This document shows positions 53,499-62,494 of a DNA stretch of 64,000 nucleotides, in pieces. Source of the DNA: GM7GCV1 sp965222065. Its GTDB lineage: Bacteria; Pseudomonadota; Gammaproteobacteria; Pseudomonadales; GM7GCV1. The notes beneath the pieces were generated by a model. That model saw only the letters and a program-made list of their open reading frames with translations, did not search any database and was not told the origin of the DNA. Position 1 is the first letter of the stretch. Every line of letters begins with the position of its first letter. A program made the position numbers and the translations under genes. The stretch covers positions 930,001-994,000 of the forward strand of contig OZ244933.1 in the NCBI GenBank assembly GCA_965222065.1, given 5' to 3'.

Positions 53499-54919
53499 TA
53501 GCGTAGCCCCCGTTCTTTCAGGGATCGTGCCAACTGGCTGACATTGCCTGCGCCCTGCGTAATTACCAGATCACCGGCTTTCACCAGATCGGCAACCAGG
53601 TCGGGAACATCTTCGATATTGCGTACAAAAATCGGATCAACCAGACCACGCTGGCGTATGCTGTGGCAAAGCTGACGTGCATCTGCGCCGGCAATGGGCT
53701 CTTCTCCCGCTGAATAAACGGAAGTCACAATCAGTACATCCGTTGCCGACAACACACTGACGAAGTCGTCATAGAGGTCCCGTGTACGCGTATACCGGTG
53801 TGGCTGGAAAATCATCACCAGGCGCTTATCCGGATAACCACCGCGTATCGCCGCAATCGTGGCAGCCACTTCTTTCGGATGATGTCCATAATCATCGACC
53901 AGCATGGCGGTACCGCCCTCAACGGGAAAATCACCCTGAATCTCAAATCGACGACCCACACCACCAAAAGCAACCAGTCCGGCAATAATGTGCTCATCGG
54001 CGACGCCTTCATCCGTAGCAATAGCCACAGCTGCTGTCGCATTCAACACATTGTGTACACCCGGTATCTGGATATTGGCCTCAATATCCTGAAGATCTCC
54101 CGGGCGGGAAATTTTCAGCCAGGTGCTGTTGCCTTTTTGCTTGTAGTCCAGCACCCGGAAATCCGCCTGTTCCGAAAAGCCGTAGGTCAACATTGGACGA
54201 TTGACCCGAGGAAAAATCTCGGCCAGATCAGGATCGTCCATACAAAGCACGGCTAATCCATAGAACGGCAGGTTATGCAGAAAATCGATAAAGGTAGACT
54301 GCAGCTTGCCAAAGTCACCCCCGTAGGTGTCCATATGATCGGCGTCAATATTGGTTACCACAGCGGCCATGGGCTGTAAGTGCAAAAACGAGGCGTCTGA
54401 CTCATCAGCTTCCGCAACCAGGTATCGGCTCTCTCCCAGGCCCGCATTACTGCCAGAGGCCTTGACCAATCCTCCCACCACATAGGTTGGGTCGCGTCCG
54501 GCCTCGGTCAGGATAGAAGCGATCAGGCTGGTCGTAGTGGTTTTCCCATGGGTGCCCGCAACGGCAATGCCGTGACGGTAGCGCATGAGCTCAGCCAGCA
54601 TCTCGGCACGCGGGACGATAGGAATTCGCAATTCCTTGGCACGCACATACTCGGGGTTGTTATGGTTAATCGCACTGCTGACGACAACCACATCGACGTC
54701 TTCCACGTTTTCCGCCGCGTGCCCTTCATACACACGGATGCCTGCCTGTTGCAGGCGATCCGTTGTCGATGACAGGCGCTGGTCTGATCCCGAAATCAGA
54801 TAATTCTGGTTGTTCAACACTTCCGCAATGCCGCACATACCGGTACCGCCGATACCAATAAAATGGATGCGCTTGATTCGACGCATTTCGGGTATGTGAA
54901 TTGGTCCACTAGGCGACAT
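53498..54919 (-). CDS. murC: UDP-N-acetylmuramate--L-alanine ligase
   Basis: Adds L-Ala to UDP-MurNAc. About 473 residues: Rossmann-like UDP-binding domain (HFIGIGGTGMCGIAE), the ATP domain with GTHGKTTTTSL and the C-terminal domain with DDYGHHPKEVAAT. I choose ATG at 54919 because GAGGAG is seven to eight bases upstream; a GTG at 54934 would add five residues. It overlaps murG by 11 bases. Confidence 0.96.
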   Translation of the reverse strand: MSPSGPIHIPEMRRIKRIHFIGIGGTGMCGIAEVLNNQNYLISGSDQRLSSTTDRLQQAGIRVYEGHAAENVEDVDVVVVSSAINHNNPEYVRAKELRIPIVPRAEMLAELMRYRHGIAVAGTHGKTTTTSLIASILTEAGRDPTYVVGGLVKASGSNAGLGESRYLVAEADESDASFLHLQPMAAVVTNIDADHMDTYGGDFGKLQSTFIDFLHNLPFYGLAVLCMDDPDLAEIFPRVNRPMLTYGFSEQADFRVLDYKQKGNSTWLKISRPGDLQDIEANIQIPGVHNVLNATAAVAIATDEGVADEHIIAGLVAFGGVGRRFEIQGDFPVEGGTAMLVDDYGHHPKEVAATIAAIRGGYPDKRLVMIFQPHRYTRTRDLYDDFVSVLSATDVLIVTSVYSAGEEPIAGADARQLCHSIRQRGLVDPIFVRNIEDVPDLVADLVKAGDLVITQGAGNVSQLARSLKERGLR

Positions 54920-55979
54920 GCGTAAGCTCCTCACACTGCTGAAGAATTTGTTCAGCTGAATTTCTGATTCCCTTGGTTCGTGCTTTTTCCGACATCCTTG
55001 CCAGACGCTCCTGATCCTTTAGCAAACCGGTCAGCAGGGATTCAAATCGCTTGGGATTCTGTTCACTTTGCTGATAGAGCAAGGCCGCGTCGATGGACAC
55101 CAGCCAGTTGGCATTGGCCGTTTGGTGATCGTCGATGGCATAGGGAAACGGCACAAAAAGCGCAGGCAAACCGGCAATGGCCACTTCCGACACTGTCATT
55201 GCTCCCGCGCGGCAGACCACCAGATCTGCCCATTGATAGGCTTCGGCCATATCGTCGATATAAGCCGTTATTTCAGCCTCAACACCGGCATCGCTATAAC
55301 TCGTTTTCGCTTCATCCAGCAATTTTGGTCCAGCCTGATGCCTGACCAGGGGACGCTGGTCGGCAGGCATGTTTTTTAATGCCTGTGGCACAGTATCGTT
55401 AAGAAATCGAGCGCCAAGGCTACCGCCAAGAACCAGCAGTCTTGGCCGCCAGTTAGCATCGTTCACCGCGGGCTTTACAGAAAGATTGATAATGTCCTCT
55501 CGCACCGGATTCCCTACCGTCAGGGCATTAGGCAGGGATTGCTCAAAACCACAAAGCACTCTTGAAGCAATTCGGCTCAGCAGTCGATTGGTGGTTCCCG
55601 CGATCGCGTTTTGCTCGTGGATTACCAGGGGGATACCCGCCAAACGGGCCGCTACACCGCCAGGGCCTGCACTGTAGCCACCAAACCCAATCACCAGATC
55701 CGGTCGCGACTTTTTAATAATCTTGCGTGCCTGGCGAATTGCCCGGGCAATTTTTAACGGTGCAGAAACCAGTGACTTAATCCCTTTGCCACGCACTCCC
55801 GAGATTTCGATACAGTGAAGCTGAATGCGGTTTTCGGGCACGACGCGCGCCTCCAGCCCCTGTTTCGTTCCCAGCCAGCTCACCTGGTAACCACGCTTTC
55901 TTGCCAGTTCCGCAAAACCCAATGCCGGGTAAACATGTCCGCCCGTTCCACCAGCCATAATCAGGAAGTGAATGCTCAC
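54909..55979 (-). CDS. murG: Lipid II synthase, UDP-GlcNAc transferase MurG
   Basis: GT-B glycosyltransferase at the inner face of the membrane that adds GlcNAc to lipid I. The 356 residues start from GTG (MSIHFLIMAGGTGGHVYPALG) with the G-loop, VIGFGGYSAGPGG, IHEQNAIAGTTN and the C-terminal VCRAGAMTVSEVAIAGLPA. It overlaps ftsW by four bases and murC by 11. Confidence 0.97.
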   Translation of the reverse strand: MSIHFLIMAGGTGGHVYPALGFAELARKRGYQVSWLGTKQGLEARVVPENRIQLHCIEISGVRGKGIKSLVSAPLKIARAIRQARKIIKKSRPDLVIGFGGYSAGPGGVAARLAGIPLVIHEQNAIAGTTNRLLSRIASRVLCGFEQSLPNALTVGNPVREDIINLSVKPAVNDANWRPRLLVLGGSLGARFLNDTVPQALKNMPADQRPLVRHQAGPKLLDEAKTSYSDAGVEAEITAYIDDMAEAYQWADLVVCRAGAMTVSEVAIAGLPALFVPFPYAIDDHQTANANWLVSIDAALLYQQSEQNPKRFESLLTGLLKDQERLARMSEKARTKGIRNSAEQILQQCEELTHVA

Positions 55980-57193
55980 TGCGACACCTCCTCACCATGA
56001 TGTTGACGAAGCTCCCAGTCTGCGCGCAGCACCAGGGCCAACAGTACAGACCAAACCAGCACACTACTGCCGCCATAACTGACAAACGGCAGCGTCAATC
56101 CCTTGGTGGGCAGTAATCCGCATGAAACACCAATATTGATAAAGCACTGGAACAGGAAAAGAAGCCCGATTCCCGAGACGAGATAGCCGGCATACTGCAT
56201 CACGTCACTGTCCCGTCCCTGGATAATGCATCGTCGGCCAATACGCAAAATGCGTTCACCCAGGGACCACAGGAGGACAATGAGCAAGACGGCACCGACC
56301 AGGCCTGTTTCCTCGGCAACCACAGCAAAAACAAAATCTGTATGCGCCTCGGGCAAATAGAACAATTTTTGCAAGCTGTTACCCAGACCTACGCCAAACC
56401 ATTCACCGCGGCCAAAGGCAATGAGCGCCTGGGTCAACTGATAACCGCTGTTAAATTGATCCGCCCAGGGATCCATAAAAGAGAGTATCCGCTGCATGCG
56501 GTAATCCGACGAGGTCGCAAGGTAGGCAAGTGCCAAGGACGACACGCCCAGTGTCAGGATAAACCGCCAGAGAGGAATGCCTGCCAAAAACAGTACGGCC
56601 AGCACAGTCCCGGCAAGCACAACCGCGGAACCAAAATCCGGCTCCATAAGCAACAGCATAAGGACAGAAGCCAGGATCACCATGGGTTTACCAAAACCCG
56701 CCCAGGAGGTACGCAAATCCTCACCCTGGCGAACCAGGTAGGATGCCATAAACGCCAGCACTGCCAGTTTGGCAAATTCCGACACCTGGAAATTGAACAG
56801 ACCGAGGTTTAACCAGCGCTGGCTGCCGTTAACTCGCACGCCAACACCCGGTAAAAGCACCACAACAAGCAGCCCAATAGCCATGATAAGTAACCAGTGG
56901 CTGTAATCTTTCCAGATCTTCATCGGGATAAGCGCAGTCACCATGGCCGCGATGCCGCCGATCAACAAAAAGATTAAATCTTTCTGCAAGTAATAGAGCG
57001 GGTCGCCTGCCCTGGACTCGGCAATGGCAACCGATGCGCTGGTGCCAAAGACCAGGCCGACACTGATCAGTATCAACCACAGCATCAGAAAGACCCAGTC
57101 GACCTGGGGTGGAAGACTTTTTGTTGCAGAAAAGCCATCCACCGCTTTTTTCAGCAGGATGGTTGTCAGGGGGTTATGCATCAGCAGGTTCAT
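55976..57193 (-). CDS. ftsW: Septal peptidoglycan polymerase FtsW
   Basis: SEDS glycosyltransferase with ten membrane segments that polymerises lipid II at the septum with FtsI. The 405 residues carry a polar N-terminus, LPGVGVRVNGSQRWLNLG (the NGxxRW motif), the FVFAVVAEETGLVGA loop and GVSCGLLPTKGLTLPFVSYGGSS. The start overlaps the murD stop by four bases. Confidence 0.96.
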   Translation of the reverse strand: MNLLMHNPLTTILLKKAVDGFSATKSLPPQVDWVFLMLWLILISVGLVFGTSASVAIAESRAGDPLYYLQKDLIFLLIGGIAAMVTALIPMKIWKDYSHWLLIMAIGLLVVVLLPGVGVRVNGSQRWLNLGLFNFQVSEFAKLAVLAFMASYLVRQGEDLRTSWAGFGKPMVILASVLMLLLMEPDFGSAVVLAGTVLAVLFLAGIPLWRFILTLGVSSLALAYLATSSDYRMQRILSFMDPWADQFNSGYQLTQALIAFGRGEWFGVGLGNSLQKLFYLPEAHTDFVFAVVAEETGLVGAVLLIVLLWSLGERILRIGRRCIIQGRDSDVMQYAGYLVSGIGLLFLFQCFINIGVSCGLLPTKGLTLPFVSYGGSSVLVWSVLLALVLRADWELRQHHGEEVSQ

Positions 57194-58548
57194 GCCAATG
57201 CCTCCACCGCACGAATAAACTCATCGCCACGATGTTCATAGTTTCTAAACATATCGAAACTGGCACAGGCGGGAGACAACAACACTGTATCGCCGGCCTC
57301 GCTTGCCTGTTCCGCTGCCTGCACGGCCGCCGCCATGCTGACGGCATACAGGATTGGAGCTGCACTATCCAGCGCCGCGGATAATTTCTCCGCATCCTGT
57401 CCGATCAGGATCAACTGCTTAACGTGCTTTTCTATCAATGGGCGCAATGGTTCAAAACTTTGTCCCTTTGCCTGTCCTCCCGCGATCAGAATAAGGTTTT
57501 TGTCTTTGCCCAGGCCCTTCAGTGCTGCTTCCACCGCACCCACGTTGGTCGCCTTGGAATCATTAATCCAGGAAACTGAATTTACTTCTGACACCAACTG
57601 GCAACGATGAGGCAAACCCTGGAATGTTTTTGCGACACTCACCATGACGTCCACAGGCACATTCACCACTTCGGCGAGCGCCATTGCAGCCAGAAGATTG
57701 GCGCAGTTATGTGCGCCTTTCAGCGCAATCTTTTCTGCCTGCACAATTTTTTGATGGCCGCGCATCAACCAGGTTTCCCCGGCGACAATGCCAAGGCCAT
57801 ACTCACTGATATCGGGATTATCCAGCCCAAAACTGATTGAGGTCTGTCCCTGCTGCGCCAGGGGTTGCGTCAGTGCATCTTCACGGTTAAAGACCAGGTG
57901 TTCGGCTTTGCGATAAATGCGCTGTTTGGCTGCGTGATACTCCAGCATGGAAGCATAGCGATCCATGTGATCAGCGCTGAGATTCAGAATACAGGCGGCG
58001 ACCGGCTGAAGACTTTCCAACAACTCCAGCTGAAAACTGGACAGCTCGAGCACATAAAGATCTGCCTCTTCTGCCAGCAAATCCAGGGCGGCGGTCCCCA
58101 AATTCCCTCCGACACCAACCTTCATCCCTGCGGCCTTGGCCATTTCAGCAACCAGCGTAGTTACCGTACTTTTGGCATTGGAACCGGTAATCGCCACCAC
58201 TGGCTTATCGACTGCCTGGGCAAACAACTCAATATCGCCATAGACTTTGGCGCCTGCGTTTACGGCGGACTGAACCCAGTCAGTACCTGGATCAATTCCA
58301 GGACTCAGGATCACATCCGAATAATTTAAAAGATCCGTCTCACCGATCTCACCCAAATGCAAACGGGCCTCAGGAAACTGTGCCTTGAATTGCTCCAGGC
58401 TGGGGGGATTCTCGCGCGTATCGAAAGCATCGAAATCACGCCCCTGTGATTGCAGGAAACGCGCAACAGAAAGCCCGGTAACACCGATGCCAATCAGTGC
58501 CCTGCGGGAGTCTGTTGATATAAGCTGCGTCACGGTAGCTGCTCTCAC
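57190..58548 (-). CDS. murD: UDP-MurNAc-L-alanine--D-glutamate ligase
   Basis: Adds D-Glu to UDP-MurNAc-L-Ala. The 452 residues have an N-terminal UDP domain (IGIGVTGLSVARFL), the ATP loop GSNAKSTVTTLV, LSSFQLELLESL and SWINDSKATN. Ala replaces the usual second Gly of the P-loop, as I recall from Pseudomonas MurD, so it is not a defect. Start is GTG at 58548; a second GTG at 58533 is possible. Lies 13 bases after mraY. Confidence 0.95.
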   Translation of the reverse strand: MRAATVTQLISTDSRRALIGIGVTGLSVARFLQSQGRDFDAFDTRENPPSLEQFKAQFPEARLHLGEIGETDLLNYSDVILSPGIDPGTDWVQSAVNAGAKVYGDIELFAQAVDKPVVAITGSNAKSTVTTLVAEMAKAAGMKVGVGGNLGTAALDLLAEEADLYVLELSSFQLELLESLQPVAACILNLSADHMDRYASMLEYHAAKQRIYRKAEHLVFNREDALTQPLAQQGQTSISFGLDNPDISEYGLGIVAGETWLMRGHQKIVQAEKIALKGAHNCANLLAAMALAEVVNVPVDVMVSVAKTFQGLPHRCQLVSEVNSVSWINDSKATNVGAVEAALKGLGKDKNLILIAGGQAKGQSFEPLRPLIEKHVKQLILIGQDAEKLSAALDSAAPILYAVSMAAAVQAAEQASEAGDTVLLSPACASFDMFRNYEHRGDEFIRAVEALA

Positions 58549-58561
58549 TTATCTGTTCTCA

Positions 58562-59644
58562 TTACCGGATTTTCAATGTGGCCAGACAAAACAGGACCAA
58601 CATCACAGTGATAATCCAAAACCGCACAATCACACGCGGCTCGGGCCAGCCCTTTAATTCAAAATGGTGGTGCAGGGGAGCCATCCGAAAAATGCGTCGA
58701 CCGGTTAGCTTGAACGAAGCCACCTGCAAAATGACCGACAGGGTTTCAACGACAAAGACGCCGGACATAATAAAAAACACAATTTCATGGCGGGCAACCA
58801 CGGCAATAACCCCGAGGGCCGCCCCGAGGGCAAGCGCGCCAACGTCACCCATAAACACCTGGGCCGGATAGGTGTTGAACCAGAGAAACCCCATTCCGGC
58901 ACCCGCAAGCGCCGCAGAAAACACAACCAGCTCGCCGGCACCGGGGATATAGGGAATTTGCAGGTATTCGGAAAAGTAGGCGTGACCGGCAAGATAAGCG
59001 ATCACCCCGAGGGCTCCGCCAATAATAACGCTGGGCAGTATCGCCAGGCCGTCCAGACCATCCGTCAGGTTGACCGCATTGCTGGAGCCGACGATGACAA
59101 AGTACGTCAAGACGATAAAAAACGGGCCCATCTGCAAACTGACATCCTTGAAAAATGGCACGATCAGGGCCGTCTCGGCAGGCAAGGTCGCTGTTTGATA
59201 CAAATACACAGCGGCACCCAGCCCAATAATTGATTGGCCAAGATACTTCCAGCGCGCGGGCAGACCCGTGGGATCCTTGAAAACCACTTTGCGATAGTCA
59301 TCAATAAAACCGATAGCGCCAAAACCAAAGGTCACCAGGAGCACAACCCAGACGTAGCGATTAGTGAGATCCGCCCAGAGCAGCGCGCTTACAAAGATCG
59401 CCAGCAGTATCAGGGTGCCCCCCATGGTGGGAGTACCTGCCTTCACCAAATGTGTCTGGGGTCCATCATCCCTGACAGCCTGGCCCACCTGCATAAAATT
59501 CAGTCGTCGAATCATGGGCGCACCAAACACCAGGGAGATTGCCAACGCGGTTAACACGCCCAGAATCGACCGAAGGGTCAGGTAGCCAAATACCTGGAAT
59601 CCGGAGTAATACTGCTCAAGATAATCTGCCAATAGTAATAACAC
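58562..59644 (-). CDS. mraY: Phospho-MurNAc-pentapeptide translocase MraY
   Basis: Transfers phospho-MurNAc-pentapeptide to undecaprenyl phosphate to form lipid I. The 360 residues have about ten membrane segments and the conserved TPTMGG, GFIDDYRKV, NAVNLTDGLDGLA and APLHHHFELKGW motifs. The start codon is GTG at 59644. Lies four bases after murF. Confidence 0.97.
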   Translation of the reverse strand: MLLLLADYLEQYYSGFQVFGYLTLRSILGVLTALAISLVFGAPMIRRLNFMQVGQAVRDDGPQTHLVKAGTPTMGGTLILLAIFVSALLWADLTNRYVWVVLLVTFGFGAIGFIDDYRKVVFKDPTGLPARWKYLGQSIIGLGAAVYLYQTATLPAETALIVPFFKDVSLQMGPFFIVLTYFVIVGSSNAVNLTDGLDGLAILPSVIIGGALGVIAYLAGHAYFSEYLQIPYIPGAGELVVFSAALAGAGMGFLWFNTYPAQVFMGDVGALALGAALGVIAVVARHEIVFFIMSGVFVVETLSVILQVASFKLTGRRIFRMAPLHHHFELKGWPEPRVIVRFWIITVMLVLFCLATLKIR

Positions 59645-59648
59645 CGTG

Positions 59649-61004
59649 CTATACCCCTCTCTCGTTGATTGCGTTCACGATTTCTTCCATTCGTGAACTG
59701 CGCGACCCTTTCACCAACACCGTCGTTGATGCATCCAGACGGGACATAAGCTCAGTAACCAGTGCTTCCTTGCTTTCAAAATGCCTACCATTTGAGCCGA
59801 AGGCTTTTGCTGCCTGGGCCGCATCCGTGCCCACTGAAAAAAGATAATCAATGCCCTTGTCCCTGGCATAGCGACCAATGGCTTCATGCAAACTCAGTGA
59901 TTCGGACCCCAGTTCCGCCATATCACCCAACACCAGAATCCGCTGCCCGGAAGCCAGGTGCAGCAGCTCAACAGCGGCACGTACCGAACTGGGACTGGCG
60001 TTGTAGGTGTCATCAATTACTGTGGCGCCATTTGGCAACCGATGGCGAGCCAGACGGCCGGACACACTGGTGAATCGCTGAAAACCTTGAACAATCTGGC
60101 CCAGCGGTATATCCAGCGCGATACAGCAAGAAGCTGCAGCCAGGGCATTTGCCACGTTGTGTCGACCGGAAACAGGCAGTTGAACCTCTTCTGAGCCTAC
60201 GGGCGTGACCAGCTCGAAACTCGCCTGGGTCTCTCCCAGCTGAATTGATCGGGCAGAAACATCCGCTAGCTGGTCTTCAAGAGAAAACGTCAGGACATGT
60301 CGACCGGTCAGCTTGTCCAGATAGCGCCCGGCACCGGCGGAATCAAGATTAACCACGCCCGTGCCCTGATTGGACAAACCGTTAAAAATCTCACCTTTGG
60401 CAATTTCTATATTTTTGACACTGCCAAACATGCCGACATGAGCGTCACCCACATTGTTCACCAGGGCGACATCCGGTTGGGCCATTTCGCTCAGGTAGTT
60501 GATTTCACCCAGTCCACTCGCGCCCATTTCGATTACCGCGTACTGATGTTCCGGGCTTAAGCCCAGCAAGGTCAAGGGAACACCAATATGGTTATTCAGG
60601 TTGCCGCGTGTAGCATGCACCTCTGCGCTCTGTTTTATAATTGAAGCAATCATTTCCTTGACGCTGGTCTTGCCATTACTGCCGGTTAGCGCAACCAGCT
60701 TGCCGGCAAATGCCTGGCGATTTTCCATCGCGATATAACCGAGCGCGCGCAGACTGTTTCTGACAATCCATTGTGGTGCTTTCTTCGGCAGAACTTTTTC
60801 GGTGACCAGCGCAGCGGCACCCCGGTCTACCGCGGTATCCAGATACTCATGCCCATCGAAGTTCCCCCCCTTCAGTGCAAGGAACACCTGGCCGGGTTTA
60901 AGTGTGCGGGAATCGGTACAGAGTGACTGCACCCTGACATCCGGCTCAATCAACACACCGCCGTATTTGTGCGCGAGATTGGCGAAGGAAATAGGAGCCA
61001 TCAT
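59649..61004 (-). CDS. murF: UDP-MurNAc-tripeptide--D-Ala-D-Ala ligase
   Basis: Adds D-Ala-D-Ala to complete the UDP-MurNAc-pentapeptide. About 451 residues with SRTLKPGQVFLALKG, the ATP loop GSNGKTSVKEMI, the NNHIGVPLTLL motif and DDTYNASPSSVRAA. I choose ATG at 61004, which overlaps murE by four bases and has GGAGG seven bases upstream; the frame extends to 61037 inside murE. Confidence 0.95.
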   Translation of the reverse strand: MMAPISFANLAHKYGGVLIEPDVRVQSLCTDSRTLKPGQVFLALKGGNFDGHEYLDTAVDRGAAALVTEKVLPKKAPQWIVRNSLRALGYIAMENRQAFAGKLVALTGSNGKTSVKEMIASIIKQSAEVHATRGNLNNHIGVPLTLLGLSPEHQYAVIEMGASGLGEINYLSEMAQPDVALVNNVGDAHVGMFGSVKNIEIAKGEIFNGLSNQGTGVVNLDSAGAGRYLDKLTGRHVLTFSLEDQLADVSARSIQLGETQASFELVTPVGSEEVQLPVSGRHNVANALAAASCCIALDIPLGQIVQGFQRFTSVSGRLARHRLPNGATVIDDTYNASPSSVRAAVELLHLASGQRILVLGDMAELGSESLSLHEAIGRYARDKGIDYLFSVGTDAAQAAKAFGSNGRHFESKEALVTELMSRLDASTTVLVKGSRSSRMEEIVNAINERGV

Positions 61005-62494
61005 ACTGACACCTCCTGCTTGAGCGCGTTGTGACAAACTTCAGCATCGCTGAAATGGACGTGTCGATCTCCCAGGATCTGGTAGTCTTCATGGCCCTTT
61101 CCGAGCACGGCAACCAGGTCTCCCGCAGCAGCCATGTTCACAGCCGCATTTATTGCTTGCGCCCGATCGACAATAACCTGCACGTGGTCGGCATCATCAA
61201 TGCCTTGCTGCATATCAGCCAGGATAGCGTGCGGGTCTTCATTTCTGGGATTATCCGAGGTAAAAAACTGTATATCTGCATGGCGCACTGCCTCACGCGC
61301 CATTTGCGGCCGCTTGGCCTTGTCTCGATCACCGCCACAACCCAGCACAACAATCAGTTTGCCCCCGGTTTGCTCACGCAATGCGGCCAGCACAGACGCG
61401 ACGGCATCAGGCGTATGCGCATAATCCACTACCACCCGTGGCAATTTGGCAGAAACCGGCTCGATAACCTGCATGCGGCCTGGAACGCTTGGCAGTTTTT
61501 CCAACAGTGGAGCAAGTACCTCCATGGAAACACCTCTCGCGAGCAGCGTTGCTGTCACAGCCAGGATATTGCTGAGGTTATAGCGTCCAACTACAGGAAT
61601 ACGCAGTTTTTGTTGCCCCCACCTGCCTGCAAATTCAACCTCATAGGCAGCCTTTGCCGGCACTATGGAGGCAAAATAAAGATCTGCCTGGCGCTTCGAC
61701 AGACTGTAGTCAAAGACGTCTACCCGTGAATCAAGCTCATCCAGAATGCGTGCGGACACAGGCTCGTCCAGATTGACCACTGCACGCTTTAAGCCTTCCT
61801 GCCTGAACAAAATCAGCTTGGCTTGCAGATAGGCTTCCATGTCTGCGTGATAATCCAGATGATCCTGGCTCAGGTTGGTGAACAGGGCAGCATCAAAGCG
61901 CACAGCCGCTACCCGCCCCTGATCAAGACCATGGGAACTGATCTCCATCACAACCGCCTCGGCGCCTTCACTAAGGCATTCGGACAGCAGACACTGTGCC
62001 TGGATCGCATCAGGGGTCGTAAATCCAGTGGGCTTGTAACCAGTGCTCAAAGGCATGCCCGCACCCAATGTGCCTATATGCCCGGATGGTTTACCTAACT
62101 GGTTCAGCAGCCAGCTCAACCAAAAACAGCAGCTGGTCTTACCATTGGTACCCGTGATACCGATGACATCAAGGGCATGACTGGGATGCCCGTAAAATTC
62201 ACCCGCCATAAATGAAAGGCGAGCTGGCAGTTCCGGCACCAATGCCACCGGCACATCCAGTGTTAACTGCTCGACTTCGGGCAAATCTGAAATAATGGCG
62301 ACGGCGCCTGAGTTGACGGCCTCTTCGGCAAATTCGGTTCCGGGCCGACCATAGCCACGCAAGGCAACAAACAGATTGCCCGATTTAACTGTTCGCGAAT
62401 CCGAGCTCAAACCGGTGATCAGCATTCCCTGAACTGCCGGATCGAATTGGGGTGCTATTTTCCCAAGTGGCACGGGGGATATCATCGCGCTCAT
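61001..62494 (-). CDS. murE: UDP-MurNAc-L-Ala-D-Glu--meso-diaminopimelate ligase
   Basis: Adds the third residue of the stem peptide. The 497 residues show the UDP domain SRTVKSGNLFVALRG, ATP loop ITGTNGKTSCCFWL and the DNPRNEDP motif that selects meso-diaminopimelate rather than lysine, as expected for a Gram-negative wall. The ATG overlaps the ftsI stop by four bases. Confidence 0.96.
   Translation of the reverse strand: MSAMISPVPLGKIAPQFDPAVQGMLITGLSSDSRTVKSGNLFVALRGYGRPGTEFAEEAVNSGAVAIISDLPEVEQLTLDVPVALVPELPARLSFMAGEFYGHPSHALDVIGITGTNGKTSCCFWLSWLLNQLGKPSGHIGTLGAGMPLSTGYKPTGFTTPDAIQAQCLLSECLSEGAEAVVMEISSHGLDQGRVAAVRFDAALFTNLSQDHLDYHADMEAYLQAKLILFRQEGLKRAVVNLDEPVSARILDELDSRVDVFDYSLSKRQADLYFASIVPAKAAYEVEFAGRWGQQKLRIPVVGRYNLSNILAVTATLLARGVSMEVLAPLLEKLPSVPGRMQVIEPVSAKLPRVVVDYAHTPDAVASVLAALREQTGGKLIVVLGCGGDRDKAKRPQMAREAVRHADIQFFTSDNPRNEDPHAILADMQQGIDDADHVQVIVDRAQAINAAVNMAAAGDLVAVLGKGHEDYQILGDRHVHFSDAEVCHNALKQEVSV

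Noticed and set aside
57190..58548. MurD P-loop with Ala (GSNAKST) instead of Gly
   Set aside because: I recall the same substitution in Pseudomonas MurD, so it is a lineage trait, not a defect.
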